A stretch of 64,000 bases of DNA from Rhizobium sp. RM (lineage in GTDB: Bacteria > Pseudomonadota > Alphaproteobacteria > Rhizobiales > Rhizobiaceae), in assembly GCF_013390595.1 (NCBI RefSeq), contig NZ_JACAWV010000006.1, forward strand, positions 110,095 to 174,094. The letters are read 5' to 3'. The position numbers and the translations under genes were made by a program. Shown here one piece after another: positions 18,515-27,290 of this stretch. Under the pieces are notes generated by a model that was given only the letters and a program-made list of their open reading frames with translations, ran no database searches and was not told the origin of the DNA. How positions within the stretch are numbered: position 1 is the stretch's first letter; each line of letters starts with the position of its first letter.

Positions 18515-20605
18515 TCAAGCGCTCTGCTTGACGCGTACGAGCAGGCAGCCATCGGCCTGCATGATGACTTCGCGGCTCGCGGTGATGATGGTTGAGGTCT
18601 CGCGTTCGGTGATGACGGCAGGCCCGCTCACCCAGTCGCCAGCCTTCATGTCGTTGCGGGAGACAATCGCAGCGTTCTGGAAGCGGCCTTCCTGAACATC
18701 GAATATTTCGCGCGTGCCGCGGGCTTTCGCTTCCCCGGCCTTTGCCGTCTTGCCGATCCGGTCGGGTGGCGCGACTTTTGAGGTGGCGCGAAGCGACCAG
18801 CTCACGATTTCGACGTCGAGACCGTCGATCACGCGGCCGAAGAACTTCTCATATTGCTCGTTGAAGAGGTTGCGGAACACCTCGCCATCGGCATCGACAT
18901 AATCACGGACAGCAATCGTCACCGGCACTTCCCAGCCCTGACCAACATAGCGCATGTATGCCGTGCACTCGAGATCGGGGTCGGCATCCGGAGCACCGGA
19001 ACGGACGAATGAAGTTGCTTCAGCAATCAGATCCGAGATCGTCTGGTTGATCGCTCTGGCTTCGAAGCGGCTGAGGCGGCTATAGGCACTGCGCACGGAT
19101 TCAAAACCGAACGGCGCGCGCAGGAAGCCGATGGCCGAGCCGACACCGGCGCCCGGCGGAATGAGCAGTTCCGACATGCCAAGCTTTTCGCAAAGGCGCG
19201 CGGCATGGATGGGAGCGGCACCGCCGAAAGCGATCATGGTGAATTCGGAGAGTTCCTTGCCGTTTTCCACCGCATGCATACGCGCGGCATTGCTCATGTT
19301 CTCGTCCACGACTTCACTAAGCCCGTAGGCAGCCGTAGAAATGTCGGTCTCGAGCTTGGAAGCAATATCGGTCTGCATGGCCTTGTCGGAGGCCGGACGG
19401 TCGAGCTTCATTGCACCACCTGCAAACTCATCCGGGTCAAGTCGGCCAAGGATCAGGTCCGCATCGGTGACTGTCGGGTTCTCACCGCCACGGCCGTAGC
19501 AGGCCGGGCCTGGTTCGGAACCGGCACTGTGCGGCCCGACGCGGATCTGACGCATGCTGTCGATGGTGGCGATGGAGCCGCCGCCTGCACCGATCTCGAC
19601 CATTTCAATGACCGGAATGGAAATCGGCATGCCGCTGCCCTTCTTGAAGCGCCAGGTACGCGCCACTTCGAAGGTTTTCGAGGTCTTGGGTGTCTGCTTT
19701 TCAATCAGGCAAATCTTGGCAGTGGTGCCACCCATGTCATAGGAGAGAACCTGATCGAGACCATAGCTGCTGGCAATATGGGCAGCGAAGATTGCACCAC
19801 CGGCCGGACCGGACTCCAGAAGGCGGACAGGGAATTCAATGGCGCTTTCGACGCTGATGATGCCGCCACCGGAGTGGATCATGAAGACCGGGCAACGTGT
19901 CCCCTCTTCCGTCAGGCGACCGACAAGGCGGTTCAAATAGGACGCCATCAGCGGCTTGACGAAGGCGTTGGCGCAGACGGTATTAAACCGTTGGAACTCA
20001 CGCATCTGCGGAGACACTTCCGACGAAACCGATACCGAAATATCGGGCTTCTTGGCCAGAAGCCGATCGCGAACCGCGATTTCATGCGCTCCGTTCAGGT
20101 AGGAATGGATAAAGCCGATCGCCACGCTTTCGTAACCGGCGGCGATGATGTGGTCGCAAAGTGCGTCCACTTCGGCAAGGTCGAGCGGCTTCAGCACCGA
20201 GCCATCAGCGCCGATACGTTCGTCGATGACGAAACGCTCATTGCGCGGGACGAGTGGTGCCGGCAGGACGATATTCAGATCATACTGCTCGAAGCGGCTT
20301 TCCGTGCGCATCTCGATGACATCGCGAAAGCCCTTGGTGGTGATGAAAGCCGTGCGCGCTCCGCGTCGCTCAATCAGCGCGTTGGTCGCAAGCGTGGTGC
20401 CGTGAATGATCGTATCGATCTCGGACAGATCCACGCCGGCAACGTCTGCCACTTGGCGAATACCTTTGACGATCGCGTTTTCAGGATAGGAATAATCGGT
20501 CAGAACTTTGATCGAATGGAGAGTGATGCCTACCTCCATCGCAACGTCGGTGAAGGTGCCACCGATATCGACACCGACCCTGATCTGCTTGCCATCTTTC
20601 GCCAT
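18515..20605 (-). CDS. hyuA: Hydantoinase A / 5-oxoprolinase alpha-type subunit
   Basis: A 696-residue ASKHA-fold ATPase subunit. The phosphate-binding loop VGVDIGGTFTDV is at residues 10-21, HGTTLATNALIERRG follows at about 70, and LSYDMGGTTAKICLIE and MIEIGAGGGSIA-type motifs (MVEIGAGGGSIA) lie in the second half. It supplies the ATP-dependent step for ring opening with HyuB. The ATG at 20605 gives family-standard spacing to the GGTFTDV loop; other starts exist at 20623 (ATG) and 20710 (TTG). It lies downstream of the ABC importer genes in the same operon. Confidence 0.88.
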   Translation of the reverse strand: MAKDGKQIRVGVDIGGTFTDVAMEVGITLHSIKVLTDYSYPENAIVKGIRQVADVAGVDLSEIDTIIHGTTLATNALIERRGARTAFITTKGFRDVIEMRTESRFEQYDLNIVLPAPLVPRNERFVIDERIGADGSVLKPLDLAEVDALCDHIIAAGYESVAIGFIHSYLNGAHEIAVRDRLLAKKPDISVSVSSEVSPQMREFQRFNTVCANAFVKPLMASYLNRLVGRLTEEGTRCPVFMIHSGGGIISVESAIEFPVRLLESGPAGGAIFAAHIASSYGLDQVLSYDMGGTTAKICLIEKQTPKTSKTFEVARTWRFKKGSGMPISIPVIEMVEIGAGGGSIATIDSMRQIRVGPHSAGSEPGPACYGRGGENPTVTDADLILGRLDPDEFAGGAMKLDRPASDKAMQTDIASKLETDISTAAYGLSEVVDENMSNAARMHAVENGKELSEFTMIAFGGAAPIHAARLCEKLGMSELLIPPGAGVGSAIGFLRAPFGFESVRSAYSRLSRFEARAINQTISDLIAEATSFVRSGAPDADPDLECTAYMRYVGQGWEVPVTIAVRDYVDADGEVFRNLFNEQYEKFFGRVIDGLDVEIVSWSLRATSKVAPPDRIGKTAKAGEAKARGTREIFDVQEGRFQNAAIVSRNDMKAGDWVSGPAVITERETSTIITASREVIMQADGCLLVRVKQSA

Positions 20606-20739
20606 TTCTTGACTATGCTCCATAAGCGAGCTGTTGATGCGCCGGCCTTGCGAAAGCTCAATTTTCGACATGCCGGGGGCATTCTCCGCACGCGTTGCGA
20701 CGGAGGCCAAAGCTCTTCAGTTGTTGATTTTCGGGTGCC

Positions 20740-20767
20740 CTGCGCGGCGGTGTCAGCGGCCGCGCAG
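20740..20767 (-). terminator. Intra-operon hairpin after the binding-protein gene
   Basis: CTGCGCGGC/GCCGCGCAG forms a perfect 9-bp GC-rich stem with a 10-base loop between the substrate-binding-protein gene and hyuA. There is no U tract. Such hairpins commonly stabilise the upstream mRNA or partly attenuate, giving more binding protein than downstream enzyme. Confidence 0.5.
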
Positions 20768-20777
20768 GTCTTGGTCG

Positions 20778-21623
20778 TTATTGCTTGCCGGTGAAATCGA
20801 CACCTGGCAGGGTTGTCGGGAGTTTGGCGCGATCAACGCCGATCCATTTCTTGTAAAGTTCGTCGAGCGAGCCATCAGCCGTGTGCTTGGTCACGAAATC
20901 CGTGAGAAACGCGAGCATCTCCTCGTCACCCTTGCGTACAGCCATACCCTGGAAATTGTCGGAGACCTTGTACTTGCGCTCGAACTGGGCATCGTAACCG
21001 GCCTGCTTGATAACAAGGCCGTAAGTGATGCTGCCAAGGATCGCATCAACCTGACCGGATAGAAGCGCCTGCACCGTCGTCGCATCATCATCGAAACGCT
21101 TGATTTCGGTGTTCGGCGGCGCGACCTTGACCAGCAGAGGATCGAAGGCGCTGCCGCGATTGACGCCGATCACAAACTTTCCGAGATCCTCGTTTGCCTT
21201 GATCGCCGCGTCCTTCTTGCCCCAGACAGTGATGTCGTTCGACGAGTAGGGAATGACGTACTGGATGACCTTGGCGCGTTCCTCGGTGATCGTCATGGAC
21301 GGCACGAGGAAATCGACGTTGCCATTGACCAGCAGAGGAATGCGGTTCTGGCCGGTGATGCGCTCGAACTTCGCCTCGACGCCGAGTTCCTTGGCAATCA
21401 TCTTTGCGATCTCGATATCGAAGCCGTCATTCTGGCCCTTCGGATCGATGAAACCCCATGGAAACTGATCCATCTGTACGCCGATTGTCGCCGTGCCCTT
21501 GGCCTTAAGTTCCTCAGGCGTCACGGCCAGCGCGGCGGTTGCAAAGGACGTTGCGGCGAAAAGCATGGCGGCAAGGCCGCTGACGACTTTCGAACGCGAA
21601 GGGGTCAATGCTGTATTGGACAT
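20778..21623 (-). CDS. Polar amino-acid-type ABC transporter, periplasmic binding protein
   Basis: A 281-residue cluster 3 (HisJ/GlnH-like) solute-binding protein with a signal peptide (hydrophobic 17-34, cleavage near ALA-VT). Family blocks are GTATIGVQMDQFPWGF, GFDIEIAKMIAKELG, DFLVPSMTITEERAKV and QALLSGQVDAILG. The ligand is not readable, but linkage to hyuAB suggests a cyclic amide, ureido or amino-acid derivative. The ATG at 21623 follows AGAGGTGACC. It is followed by a hairpin that should raise its relative expression. Confidence 0.88.
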   Translation of the reverse strand: MSNTALTPSRSKVVSGLAAMLFAATSFATAALAVTPEELKAKGTATIGVQMDQFPWGFIDPKGQNDGFDIEIAKMIAKELGVEAKFERITGQNRIPLLVNGNVDFLVPSMTITEERAKVIQYVIPYSSNDITVWGKKDAAIKANEDLGKFVIGVNRGSAFDPLLVKVAPPNTEIKRFDDDATTVQALLSGQVDAILGSITYGLVIKQAGYDAQFERKYKVSDNFQGMAVRKGDEEMLAFLTDFVTKHTADGSLDELYKKWIGVDRAKLPTTLPGVDFTGKQ

Positions 21624-21664
21624 GTGGTCACCTCTGGGTTGGTTTTTTGTCATGCGTTCTTGTT

Positions 21665-22315
21665 TTACCGAGCGGCGTTCAGACGCCTTTCGATCCGTGC
21701 GCTGCAGTAGGTCAGCGGTATGCAGATGAGGAAGTAGATGAGTGCGACCGCCCCGTAGACCTGCAACGGCTGGAAGGTGATGTTCGCCATAAGCTGGCCC
21801 GAGCGGGTCAATTCCGTCAGACCCAGCAATGCTGCAAGCGCAGTTCCTTTAACCAGGTTGACGAGGAAGCTGATGGTCGCTGGCAGGCCGATGCGAAACG
21901 CCTGCGGCAGGACGATGTCGACCATGCGGTGAGCGTAACTGATGCCGAGGGCACGTGCCGCCTCGCTTTGTCCATCAGGGACGGCCTGAATGCTGCCACG
22001 CCAGATTTCGCCGAGAAATGCGCTGGTGTGCAAAGACAAGCCAATTGTCAGCGCCACCCAGACATCAACCTTGAAGCCAAGCAGCGGCAGGCCGAAATAG
22101 ACGAAGAAAAGCTGTATCAGCAGCGGTGTTCCCTGAAACACCTGAATGTAGGCAGCCATCAGGATGCGCAGCATCTTCCATTTGCTGGTACGCCCGAGCG
22201 CCACGGCGAGCCCTAGCGCGCCACCGACAGTAAAAGCCAGAAGCGACAGGACAACGGTCCAACGCGCGCCTTCCAGCAGGAACAGGAATTCTCCCCAACC
22301 AAATTGACGGATCAT
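21665..22315 (-). CDS. Polar amino-acid-type ABC transporter permease
   Basis: A 216-residue HisMQ-type permease. The N-terminal half has GARWTVVLSLLAFTVGGALGLAVALGR, and the cytoplasmic coupling loop is EIWRGSIQAVPDGQSEAARALGIS, the typical EAA motif. About five transmembrane helices are expected. It pairs with the adjacent permease to form the importer channel and starts nine bases after the upstream gene's stop. Confidence 0.9.
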   Translation of the reverse strand: MIRQFGWGEFLFLLEGARWTVVLSLLAFTVGGALGLAVALGRTSKWKMLRILMAAYIQVFQGTPLLIQLFFVYFGLPLLGFKVDVWVALTIGLSLHTSAFLGEIWRGSIQAVPDGQSEAARALGISYAHRMVDIVLPQAFRIGLPATISFLVNLVKGTALAALLGLTELTRSGQLMANITFQPLQVYGAVALIYFLICIPLTYCSARIERRLNAAR

Positions 22316-22324
22316 CGCGTTGCC

Positions 22325-22993
22325 TCACTTTACCGGATAGGAGAAATAGACCCGGCCAATCATGCCGAGAGCGACGGAGAAGAACTGCGAAAGCACCAGA
22401 TAGATGACGCCGAGGGCGAGATAGATCTCGAAGCTGCGGAAGGTCTGGGAATCCAGCGTCTGTGCGAAGTAGGTCAGTTCTTCCGCGGAAACCGAAGACA
22501 TCAGGCTCGAGTTCAGCATCAACAGGATGAACTGGCTGCAAAGCGCCGGGTACACCGCCCGTATTGCCGGGCGAAAGACGATGAAACGATAAATGTCGAT
22601 GGTGTGAAGGCCGAGCGCTCGGCCCGCCTCGACCTGGCCGGCGCGAATGGACTGGACACCGCCACGAACGATCTCCGCCGCATAGGCCGCGCAATTCAGC
22701 GTCATGGCAAGGATCGCCGCCTGCTCGCCGCTCAACCGGATGCCGATCGCCGGCATGCCGAAGAAAACGAAGAACACCTGAACAAGGATCGGCGTGTTGC
22801 GGATCAGTTCGATGTAACCGATGGCGATGGCCCGCAAAGTGGGCTGCTGGCTCATGCGCATCAACATGAACACGATACCGAGGCTCAAGCCGAATATCAT
22901 CGACAGGGACGACATCTTCAGCGTGCCAACCACGCCATCGACAAAGATGGGCCAGGCGGCAAAGACGGGAGCGAAATCGAATGTATAATTCAT
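22325..22993 (-). CDS. Polar amino-acid-type ABC transporter permease
   Basis: A 222-residue HisMQ-family permease with the EAA coupling loop EIVRGGVQSIRAGQVEAGRALGLH and the ELIRNTPILVQVFFVFFG segment. The start MNYTFDFAPVF at 22993 (GGAGCGGCCG upstream) is preferred over the long frame that overlaps the ATPase gene. Together with the next gene it forms a heterodimeric membrane domain. Confidence 0.9.
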   Translation of the reverse strand: MNYTFDFAPVFAAWPIFVDGVVGTLKMSSLSMIFGLSLGIVFMLMRMSQQPTLRAIAIGYIELIRNTPILVQVFFVFFGMPAIGIRLSGEQAAILAMTLNCAAYAAEIVRGGVQSIRAGQVEAGRALGLHTIDIYRFIVFRPAIRAVYPALCSQFILLMLNSSLMSSVSAEELTYFAQTLDSQTFRSFEIYLALGVIYLVLSQFFSVALGMIGRVYFSYPVK

Positions 22994-23003
22994 CGGCCGC
23001 TCC

Positions 23004-23759
23004 TTAGTGATTGAGGATCTGGCTGAGGAACGTCTTGGTCCGCTCGTGGCTCGGATTGCTGAAGAACACGTCCGGCTTGGCGCTTTCGATGATTTCGCCA
23101 CGATCCATGAAGATGACGCGGTGCGCGACAGCGCGTGCGAAACCCATTTCATGCGTCACACAGATCATGGTGATGCCGTCGTCCGCCAACGAAATCATCG
23201 TATCGAGCACTTCCTTGACCATTTCCGGGTCTAGCGCTGAGGTTGGCTCATCGAACAGCATGATCTTGGGATCCATGCACAGCGCCCGGGCAATCGCCAC
23301 GCGCTGCTGCTGGCCACCGGACAATTGCGCCGGGTACTTCTGAGCCTGTTCTGCGATATGCACCCGCTCGAGGTAACGCATCGCCTTATCCTTTGCCTCG
23401 GCGACAGATGCCTTGCGAACCCGGCGCTGCGCCAGCATGCAGTTTTCAAGAACGGTCAGATGGGGGAAAAGATTGAACTGCTGGAAAACCATGCCGACAT
23501 CGCGGCGAATGTGATCGGCATTGTTGCCCTTATGCCCAAGCTCGGTACCGTTGACGACAATTGTACCTTCCTGGATTTCCTCCAGGTGATTGATACAGCG
23601 GATCAGTGTGGACTTTCCCGAGCCGGACGGGCCGCAGAGCACAATATGCTCACCCCGAGCGACGTTGAGGTCAATGCCTTTGAGGACATGCAGTGGACCA
23701 TACCACTTGTTGACGCCGATCATCTCAATGGTTTTTTCCGACATGCTGGACCGGTTCAT
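23004..23759 (-). CDS. Polar amino-acid-type ABC transporter ATP-binding protein
   Basis: A 251-residue nucleotide-binding subunit of the GlnQ/HisP class: Walker [10 protein letters not shown], signature [15 protein letters not shown], Walker [15 protein letters not shown] and the switch His in VTHEMGFA. It energises uptake through the two downstream permeases. The ATG at 23759 (MNRSSMSEK) has AGGGGAAA upstream; a nearby ATG at 23744 is an alternative. The 298-codon frame would overlap the RidA gene and is rejected. Confidence 0.9.
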   Translation of the reverse strand: MNRSSMSEKTIEMIGVNKWYGPLHVLKGIDLNVARGEHIVLCGPSGSGKSTLIRCINHLEEIQEGTIVVNGTELGHKGNNADHIRRDVGMVFQQFNLFPHLTVLENCMLAQRRVRKASVAEAKDKAMRYLERVHIAEQAQKYPAQLSGGQQQRVAIARALCMDPKIMLFDEPTSALDPEMVKEVLDTMISLADDGITMICVTHEMGFARAVAHRVIFMDRGEIIESAKPDVFFSNPSHERTKTFLSQILNH

Positions 23760-23781
23760 GGCCAGTTTCCCCTTTTTGTTC

Positions 23782-24255
23782 TCAAGCTTTTGGTGCGATT
23801 TCGAATATGGCGTCGACCTCGACAGACGATCCACGCGGCAACGATCCGGCACCGAGCGCCGTACGGGCATGGCGCCCCTTGTCTCCAAATATCTCGACAA
23901 GCAGATCAGAGGCGCCGTCGATCACGGCCGGATGGCCCTTGAAATCTGGCGGAGCGTTCACGAAACCTCGAAGCTGGGCGCAGGCGACAACACGCTCGAG
24001 ATCGCCTTCAACAGCCTCATTCAACCGCGCCACAAGATTGAGCGCGCAAAGGCGGGCAGCCTGATAACCGTCTTCAGGAGAGATATCCTGACCAACGACG
24101 CCGACATAATGCTCAACGCCGTCGATCCTGGGGATCTGGCCCGATACAAAAACGAGATTTCCGACAAGCCTGTACGGAATGTAGTTTCCTGAAGCTGGGG
24201 CAATCGAAGGCAATACGATACCCAGCTCGGCGAGTCGTGAGGCGACACCAGCCAT
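23782..24255 (-). CDS. RidA/YjgF family enamine/imine deaminase-like protein
   Basis: A 157-residue member of the long-form RidA family. It has [15 protein letters not shown] near the N-terminus and [22 protein letters not shown] at the end; the Arg of RTALG corresponds to the catalytic Arg of RidA that binds the imino-acid carboxylate. RidA proteins hydrolyse reactive enamine/imine intermediates released by PLP enzymes, which fits the aminotransferase in the same operon. It is the first gene of the leftward operon and follows a well-formed promoter at 24372-24399. Confidence 0.85.
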   Translation of the reverse strand: MAGVASRLAELGIVLPSIAPASGNYIPYRLVGNLVFVSGQIPRIDGVEHYVGVVGQDISPEDGYQAARLCALNLVARLNEAVEGDLERVVACAQLRGFVNAPPDFKGHPAVIDGASDLLVEIFGDKGRHARTALGAGSLPRGSSVEVDAIFEIAPKA

Positions 24256-24371
24256 AGCAGCTTTCCATTTGCTTTTTGAACGCGCGGACTGCGCGGACCA
24301 TGTTCCCGGAGCCAGTCGTCATCCCTCCCGTCAGGTCAGGTCGATCGCTGGATCGCTTTTTCTGGAACTGA

Positions 24372-24399
24372 ACATTATTGAAATAGTACCTCCTGTCAA
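24372..24399 (-). promoter_or_regulatory. Promoter of the ridA-ABC-hyuAB operon
   Basis: On the minus strand TTGACA (24399-24394), a 16-base spacer and TAATGT (24377-24372) give a good sigma-70 promoter about 117 bp upstream of the RidA start. An operator-like 13-mer fills the spacer. Confidence 0.55.
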
Positions 24400-24423
24400 T
24401 ACAAAAACAAGAGATACTATCTC
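24380..24423. promoter_or_regulatory. Pair of related 13-bp operator-like sites around the -35 box
   Basis: GAAATAGTACCTC (24380-24392) lies within the spacer of the leftward promoter and GAGATACTATCTC (24411-24423, a perfect palindrome about its central base) lies just upstream of the -35. Centres are 31 bp apart, close to three helical turns. Both fit a common GA-rich half-site and are likely targets of the divergent FadR-type regulator. Confidence 0.5.
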
Positions 24424-24624
24424 TTTGAAAAAATCGATCAGGACCAATCGTAAGATTATGATATTATACAGTTTTAATTATCAGACCTCGATAATCTCCC
24501 GTCGAATCTCAAAAGAGGTCATAATTTTTTTCATTTGAACCTCTTGGAAATCGCGATCCAAACGGGCGCAAACAACACACTTCGAGCAAGTGTGCGCACT
24601 CTTTATGCGGGAAAACCTACCAAT

Positions 24625-24658
24625 GAGGTAGCATCACTGTGGCAAGTCATGCTACCTT
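24625..24658. promoter_or_regulatory. Inverted operator-like repeat upstream of the FadR-type regulator gene
   Basis: AGGTAGCAT (24626-24634) and ATGCTACCT (24649-24657) form a perfect 9-bp inverted repeat with a 14-base gap. Each arm extends to a 13-mer (GAGGTAGCATCAC on plus, AAGGTAGCATGAC on minus) resembling the sites at 24380 and 24411. Centres are 21 bp apart, two helical turns. Autoregulation is likely. The remainder of the 453-bp gap 24256-24708 is AT-rich and gene-free. Confidence 0.5.
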
Positions 24659-24708
24659 GTCCGCATGAGATGAGTGCCGGAGGAGGCAACAAACGACATG
24701 GGTGACTT

Positions 24709-25461
24709 TTGGATACGCTAACGGGCCGGACCATACAGGCATTAAAAACGCACATCAGCGACAGCCGACTGGAAAACGGCTTCAAGCTGGGTTCGCTGAA
24801 CGATTTATCCCAGCAGTTCGGCGTCAGCAGAACGGTCATCCGTGAGGCGGTCGCGGCATTGCGGTCTGACGGAGTTGTCGAGGCACGACATGGTGTCGGC
24901 GTGTTCGTGAAAGATGCGCAGCGCATCATTCCCGAAGAACCCGGCACATTCGATGCCGATACCGCGCTTGCACCGCTCTCCCGCCTCAAGACGTCGTTCA
25001 TGGACCTGCTCGAGTTGCGAATGGCATTCGAGGTCCATGCTGCAGGGCTTGCAGCCGTCAGGCGCTCCTGGGCGCAGGAATCGAATATCTGGAACGCTGC
25101 GCGTGAGTTCGAAGCCTCGCTCGAGAATGAATCAGCGCTTGATCATCTCGACTTTGTATTTCACCGTTCGATTGCCGAGGCGACCAACAACGGAGCGTTC
25201 ATTGAGTTCTTCAGTTTGATGAGCCTGCAAATTCTGCCGCAGCCCGCCTTTTCCAAAGCGCTGAACCCTGCCCTCATCACACCTGATTATGTTCAGAACA
25301 CTGTCGTCGAGCATCGCGCGATCTGTGAGGCGATCAGCACCGGCAATTCAGAAAAGGCACGCGAAGCAATGCGTGCGCATTTGAACCGGAGCCATTTGCG
25401 CTATCGCGGCTTTTCAGATGGGGGAACCTCACCTCTCAGCAATGTTGCCCGAGAGGAGTGA
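24709..25461 (+). CDS. GntR-family (FadR/FCD subfamily) transcriptional regulator
   Basis: A 250-residue repressor-type protein: an N-terminal winged helix (about 5-70, with SLNDLSQQFGVSRTVIREAVAALRSDG) and a C-terminal FCD ligand domain (about 95-230). FCD metal-binding residues appear as Asp/His in DHLDFVFHRSI and His in VEHRAICEAI and MRAHLNRSH. It is divergent from the hydantoinase/ABC operon and probably controls it. The only in-frame start before the DNA-binding domain is TTG at 24709; the strong GGAGGAGG site instead serves an ATG at 24698 in another frame (see findings). Confidence 0.85.
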   Translation: MDTLTGRTIQALKTHISDSRLENGFKLGSLNDLSQQFGVSRTVIREAVAALRSDGVVEARHGVGVFVKDAQRIIPEEPGTFDADTALAPLSRLKTSFMDLLELRMAFEVHAAGLAAVRRSWAQESNIWNAAREFEASLENESALDHLDFVFHRSIAEATNNGAFIEFFSLMSLQILPQPAFSKALNPALITPDYVQNTVVEHRAICEAISTGNSEKAREAMRAHLNRSHLRYRGFSDGGTSPLSNVAREE

Positions 25462-25496
25462 CGGGCCGTTGGAGACCCGCCCCTCTCTCGGCAGCA

Positions 25497-26318
25497 TCAG
25501 AGTGAAGTCCTGATCGCATTCCACGACGCCGCATCAGGTGCCGCCAGAAGATGGCCGCCCGTCATGGTTGGTCTGTACGTCTCGCCCTCCATGGTCGCAG
25601 CATGTCCGCCCGCTTCGGCATGGATCAAAACACCTGCTGCGTGATCCCAGGGCTTCAGGCTTTCATTGAGGCAAAAGCTCATCGCACCGGTTGCCAGCAT
25701 GCGATATTCCCATGCCGAGCAACGCCATGTCGTGACGCGCAGAAAGTTCAGCACGCGAGTGGCAAGCTTTTCGCGCCGGTCCGGCTCGAACATGTGCAAT
25801 GGAATGAAACCATGCATCTCCTCAAGCGGTGTCGGTGCAGCAACCGATAGCCGTGTTTGCTTGCCATCCAGAGCCACGTGCCAGGCACCATACCCCCGAC
25901 GGGCCACCAGAAAATCGCCGAGCACAGGGTAGTGGATAAGACCTGCTATGGTCTCGCCACCGGAAACGATGGCGAGGATGCTGCCGAACATCGGGGTGCC
26001 GTGAGCGAAGTGCCAGGTGCCATCGACAGGATCAATTACTGCGGCAAGATCGGCCGCTGCAAGCCGCGACAGAACGGATGCATCGTCAGACACAGCTTCT
26101 TCGCCAATGATCGCAATGCCCGGAAAGCGCGCGGTCAGCCGTGCGCTCAGACTCTTTTCTGCCGCGATGTCCGCGTCCGTGACGAGGTCATCGGCCACCG
26201 TCTTGGCGCGCATGGCGTCAGCGGTGACGCCGCGAAAACGCGGCATGATCTCAGCCTTTGCCACGTCACGCATATCGTCCATCAACGCAGACATGAGTTC
26301 GTCACTAACGGCTTTCAT
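25497..26318 (-). CDS. Inositol monophosphatase family protein
   Basis: A 273-residue Mg2+/Li+-sensitive phosphatase-fold enzyme. The metal-binding motifs are complete: GEEAVSD, DPVDGTWHF (the DPxDGT signature) and PWDHAAGVLIHAEAGG. Substrates in the family include inositol phosphates, histidinol phosphate, fructose bisphosphate and PAP; W in place of the usual N/T after DGT is noted. Its ATG overlaps the stop of the upstream glycerophosphodiesterase by four bases, so it acts with that enzyme, plausibly removing phosphate from the released polyol phosphate. Confidence 0.85.
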   Translation of the reverse strand: MKAVSDELMSALMDDMRDVAKAEIMPRFRGVTADAMRAKTVADDLVTDADIAAEKSLSARLTARFPGIAIIGEEAVSDDASVLSRLAAADLAAVIDPVDGTWHFAHGTPMFGSILAIVSGGETIAGLIHYPVLGDFLVARRGYGAWHVALDGKQTRLSVAAPTPLEEMHGFIPLHMFEPDRREKLATRVLNFLRVTTWRCSAWEYRMLATGAMSFCLNESLKPWDHAAGVLIHAEAGGHAATMEGETYRPTMTGGHLLAAPDAASWNAIRTSL

Positions 26319-27145
26319 GCCTGCCGCGCCTCGATATAGACCTTGAGGGCTTCCGGCTGATCCGTTTGAAAAACGCTGATACCGGCATCCATCAAACGGC
26401 CCCAGATGCTATCCGGGTCGATCATCGCCTTGTCATCCCGCCATTCGCCGCTTCCAACCTGATCGAGCGTGTTGATCCACAGAGCCATATTGGCTTCACG
26501 GAAGAGATCCCGATTTTCCACAATCGTTTCGATGCGATCGAAACGCATCTCGCACATGAAGGGTTTGATTTCCGAGAGAAGCGCCATGGTGTCGTGAAAC
26601 TCGCCGGCAGTGAATTTGGCCATGGCCATGAACGGTACGCCGTCGATGTTCTGATCCTGTACCCAATCCAGTTCATCGCGTGTCATGACGCGTGTTTTCA
26701 GATCGACATAAGACGTTGCCTGCATCGCCCGCGCACAAGCAGCGACTTCCGGGAAAAGACCGCGATCCTTGAGATCGAGATCGGCAAAGATACGGCCGCG
26801 AATGATCTCCAGCGCCTGCTTCAGGGTCGGGATGCGCTGATCGGACACTGCCCGGCCTTCCCCGCCATCATCTTCGCGGAGCGCAATGGCCTGCAATTCC
26901 GCCATGGTGAAAGTTTCTGCGTCGCGATCGATACCAGCCATACGTAGCAACGTATCGTCATGCATGATGAACAGTTCGCCATCAGCACTTTTGCGAATAT
27001 CGAGCTCAACGATATTGGCACCGACAGCAATCGCCCGCTCGATTGCGGCAAGGCTGTTTTCAGGCGCCCCGCGCCAGGCACCGCGATGGGCAACGATGGC
27101 AGGAGCGCGCTTGGGATCGGCGATGTAGTCCTGGTAATGCGTCAT
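26315..27145 (-). CDS. ugpQ: Glycerophosphodiester phosphodiesterase
   Basis: A 276-residue cytosolic GDPD-family TIM barrel (no signal peptide). The catalytic blocks are HRGAWRGAPENSLAAIERAI (His-Arg-Gly and Glu-Asn), ELDIRKSADGELFIMHDDTL (Glu, Asp, His). It would split imported glycerophosphodiesters into glycerol 3-phosphate and an alcohol. The ATG at 27145 has AAGGAAAAC upstream. It follows the Ugp-like ABC genes, matching the E. coli ugpBAECQ order, and overlaps the phosphatase gene by ATGA. Confidence 0.87.
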   Translation of the reverse strand: MTHYQDYIADPKRAPAIVAHRGAWRGAPENSLAAIERAIAVGANIVELDIRKSADGELFIMHDDTLLRMAGIDRDAETFTMAELQAIALREDDGGEGRAVSDQRIPTLKQALEIIRGRIFADLDLKDRGLFPEVAACARAMQATSYVDLKTRVMTRDELDWVQDQNIDGVPFMAMAKFTAGEFHDTMALLSEIKPFMCEMRFDRIETIVENRDLFREANMALWINTLDQVGSGEWRDDKAMIDPDSIWGRLMDAGISVFQTDQPEALKVYIEARQA

Positions 27146-27290
27146 TTTGTTTTCCTTGGAAATGTCCAGGCGACAGCCTGAAAAGAAGGTTTGATCCACG
27201 ACGCTTCGTCAGCCTGCGGCAGCTATCGCGAGCATCGGGCCGCCGCGCTTTCGCGCGATGACCGCGAGAAAGCAGGGCGAAAACTATGGT

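Noticed and set aside
19205..20794. 529-codon open frame on the plus strand
   Set aside because: Antisense shadow of hyuA, which has complete family motifs in the opposite direction.
24256..24708. Riboswitch in the long ridA/gntR gap
   Set aside because: The structure found is short inverted repeats of operator size; no conserved riboswitch core was recognised.
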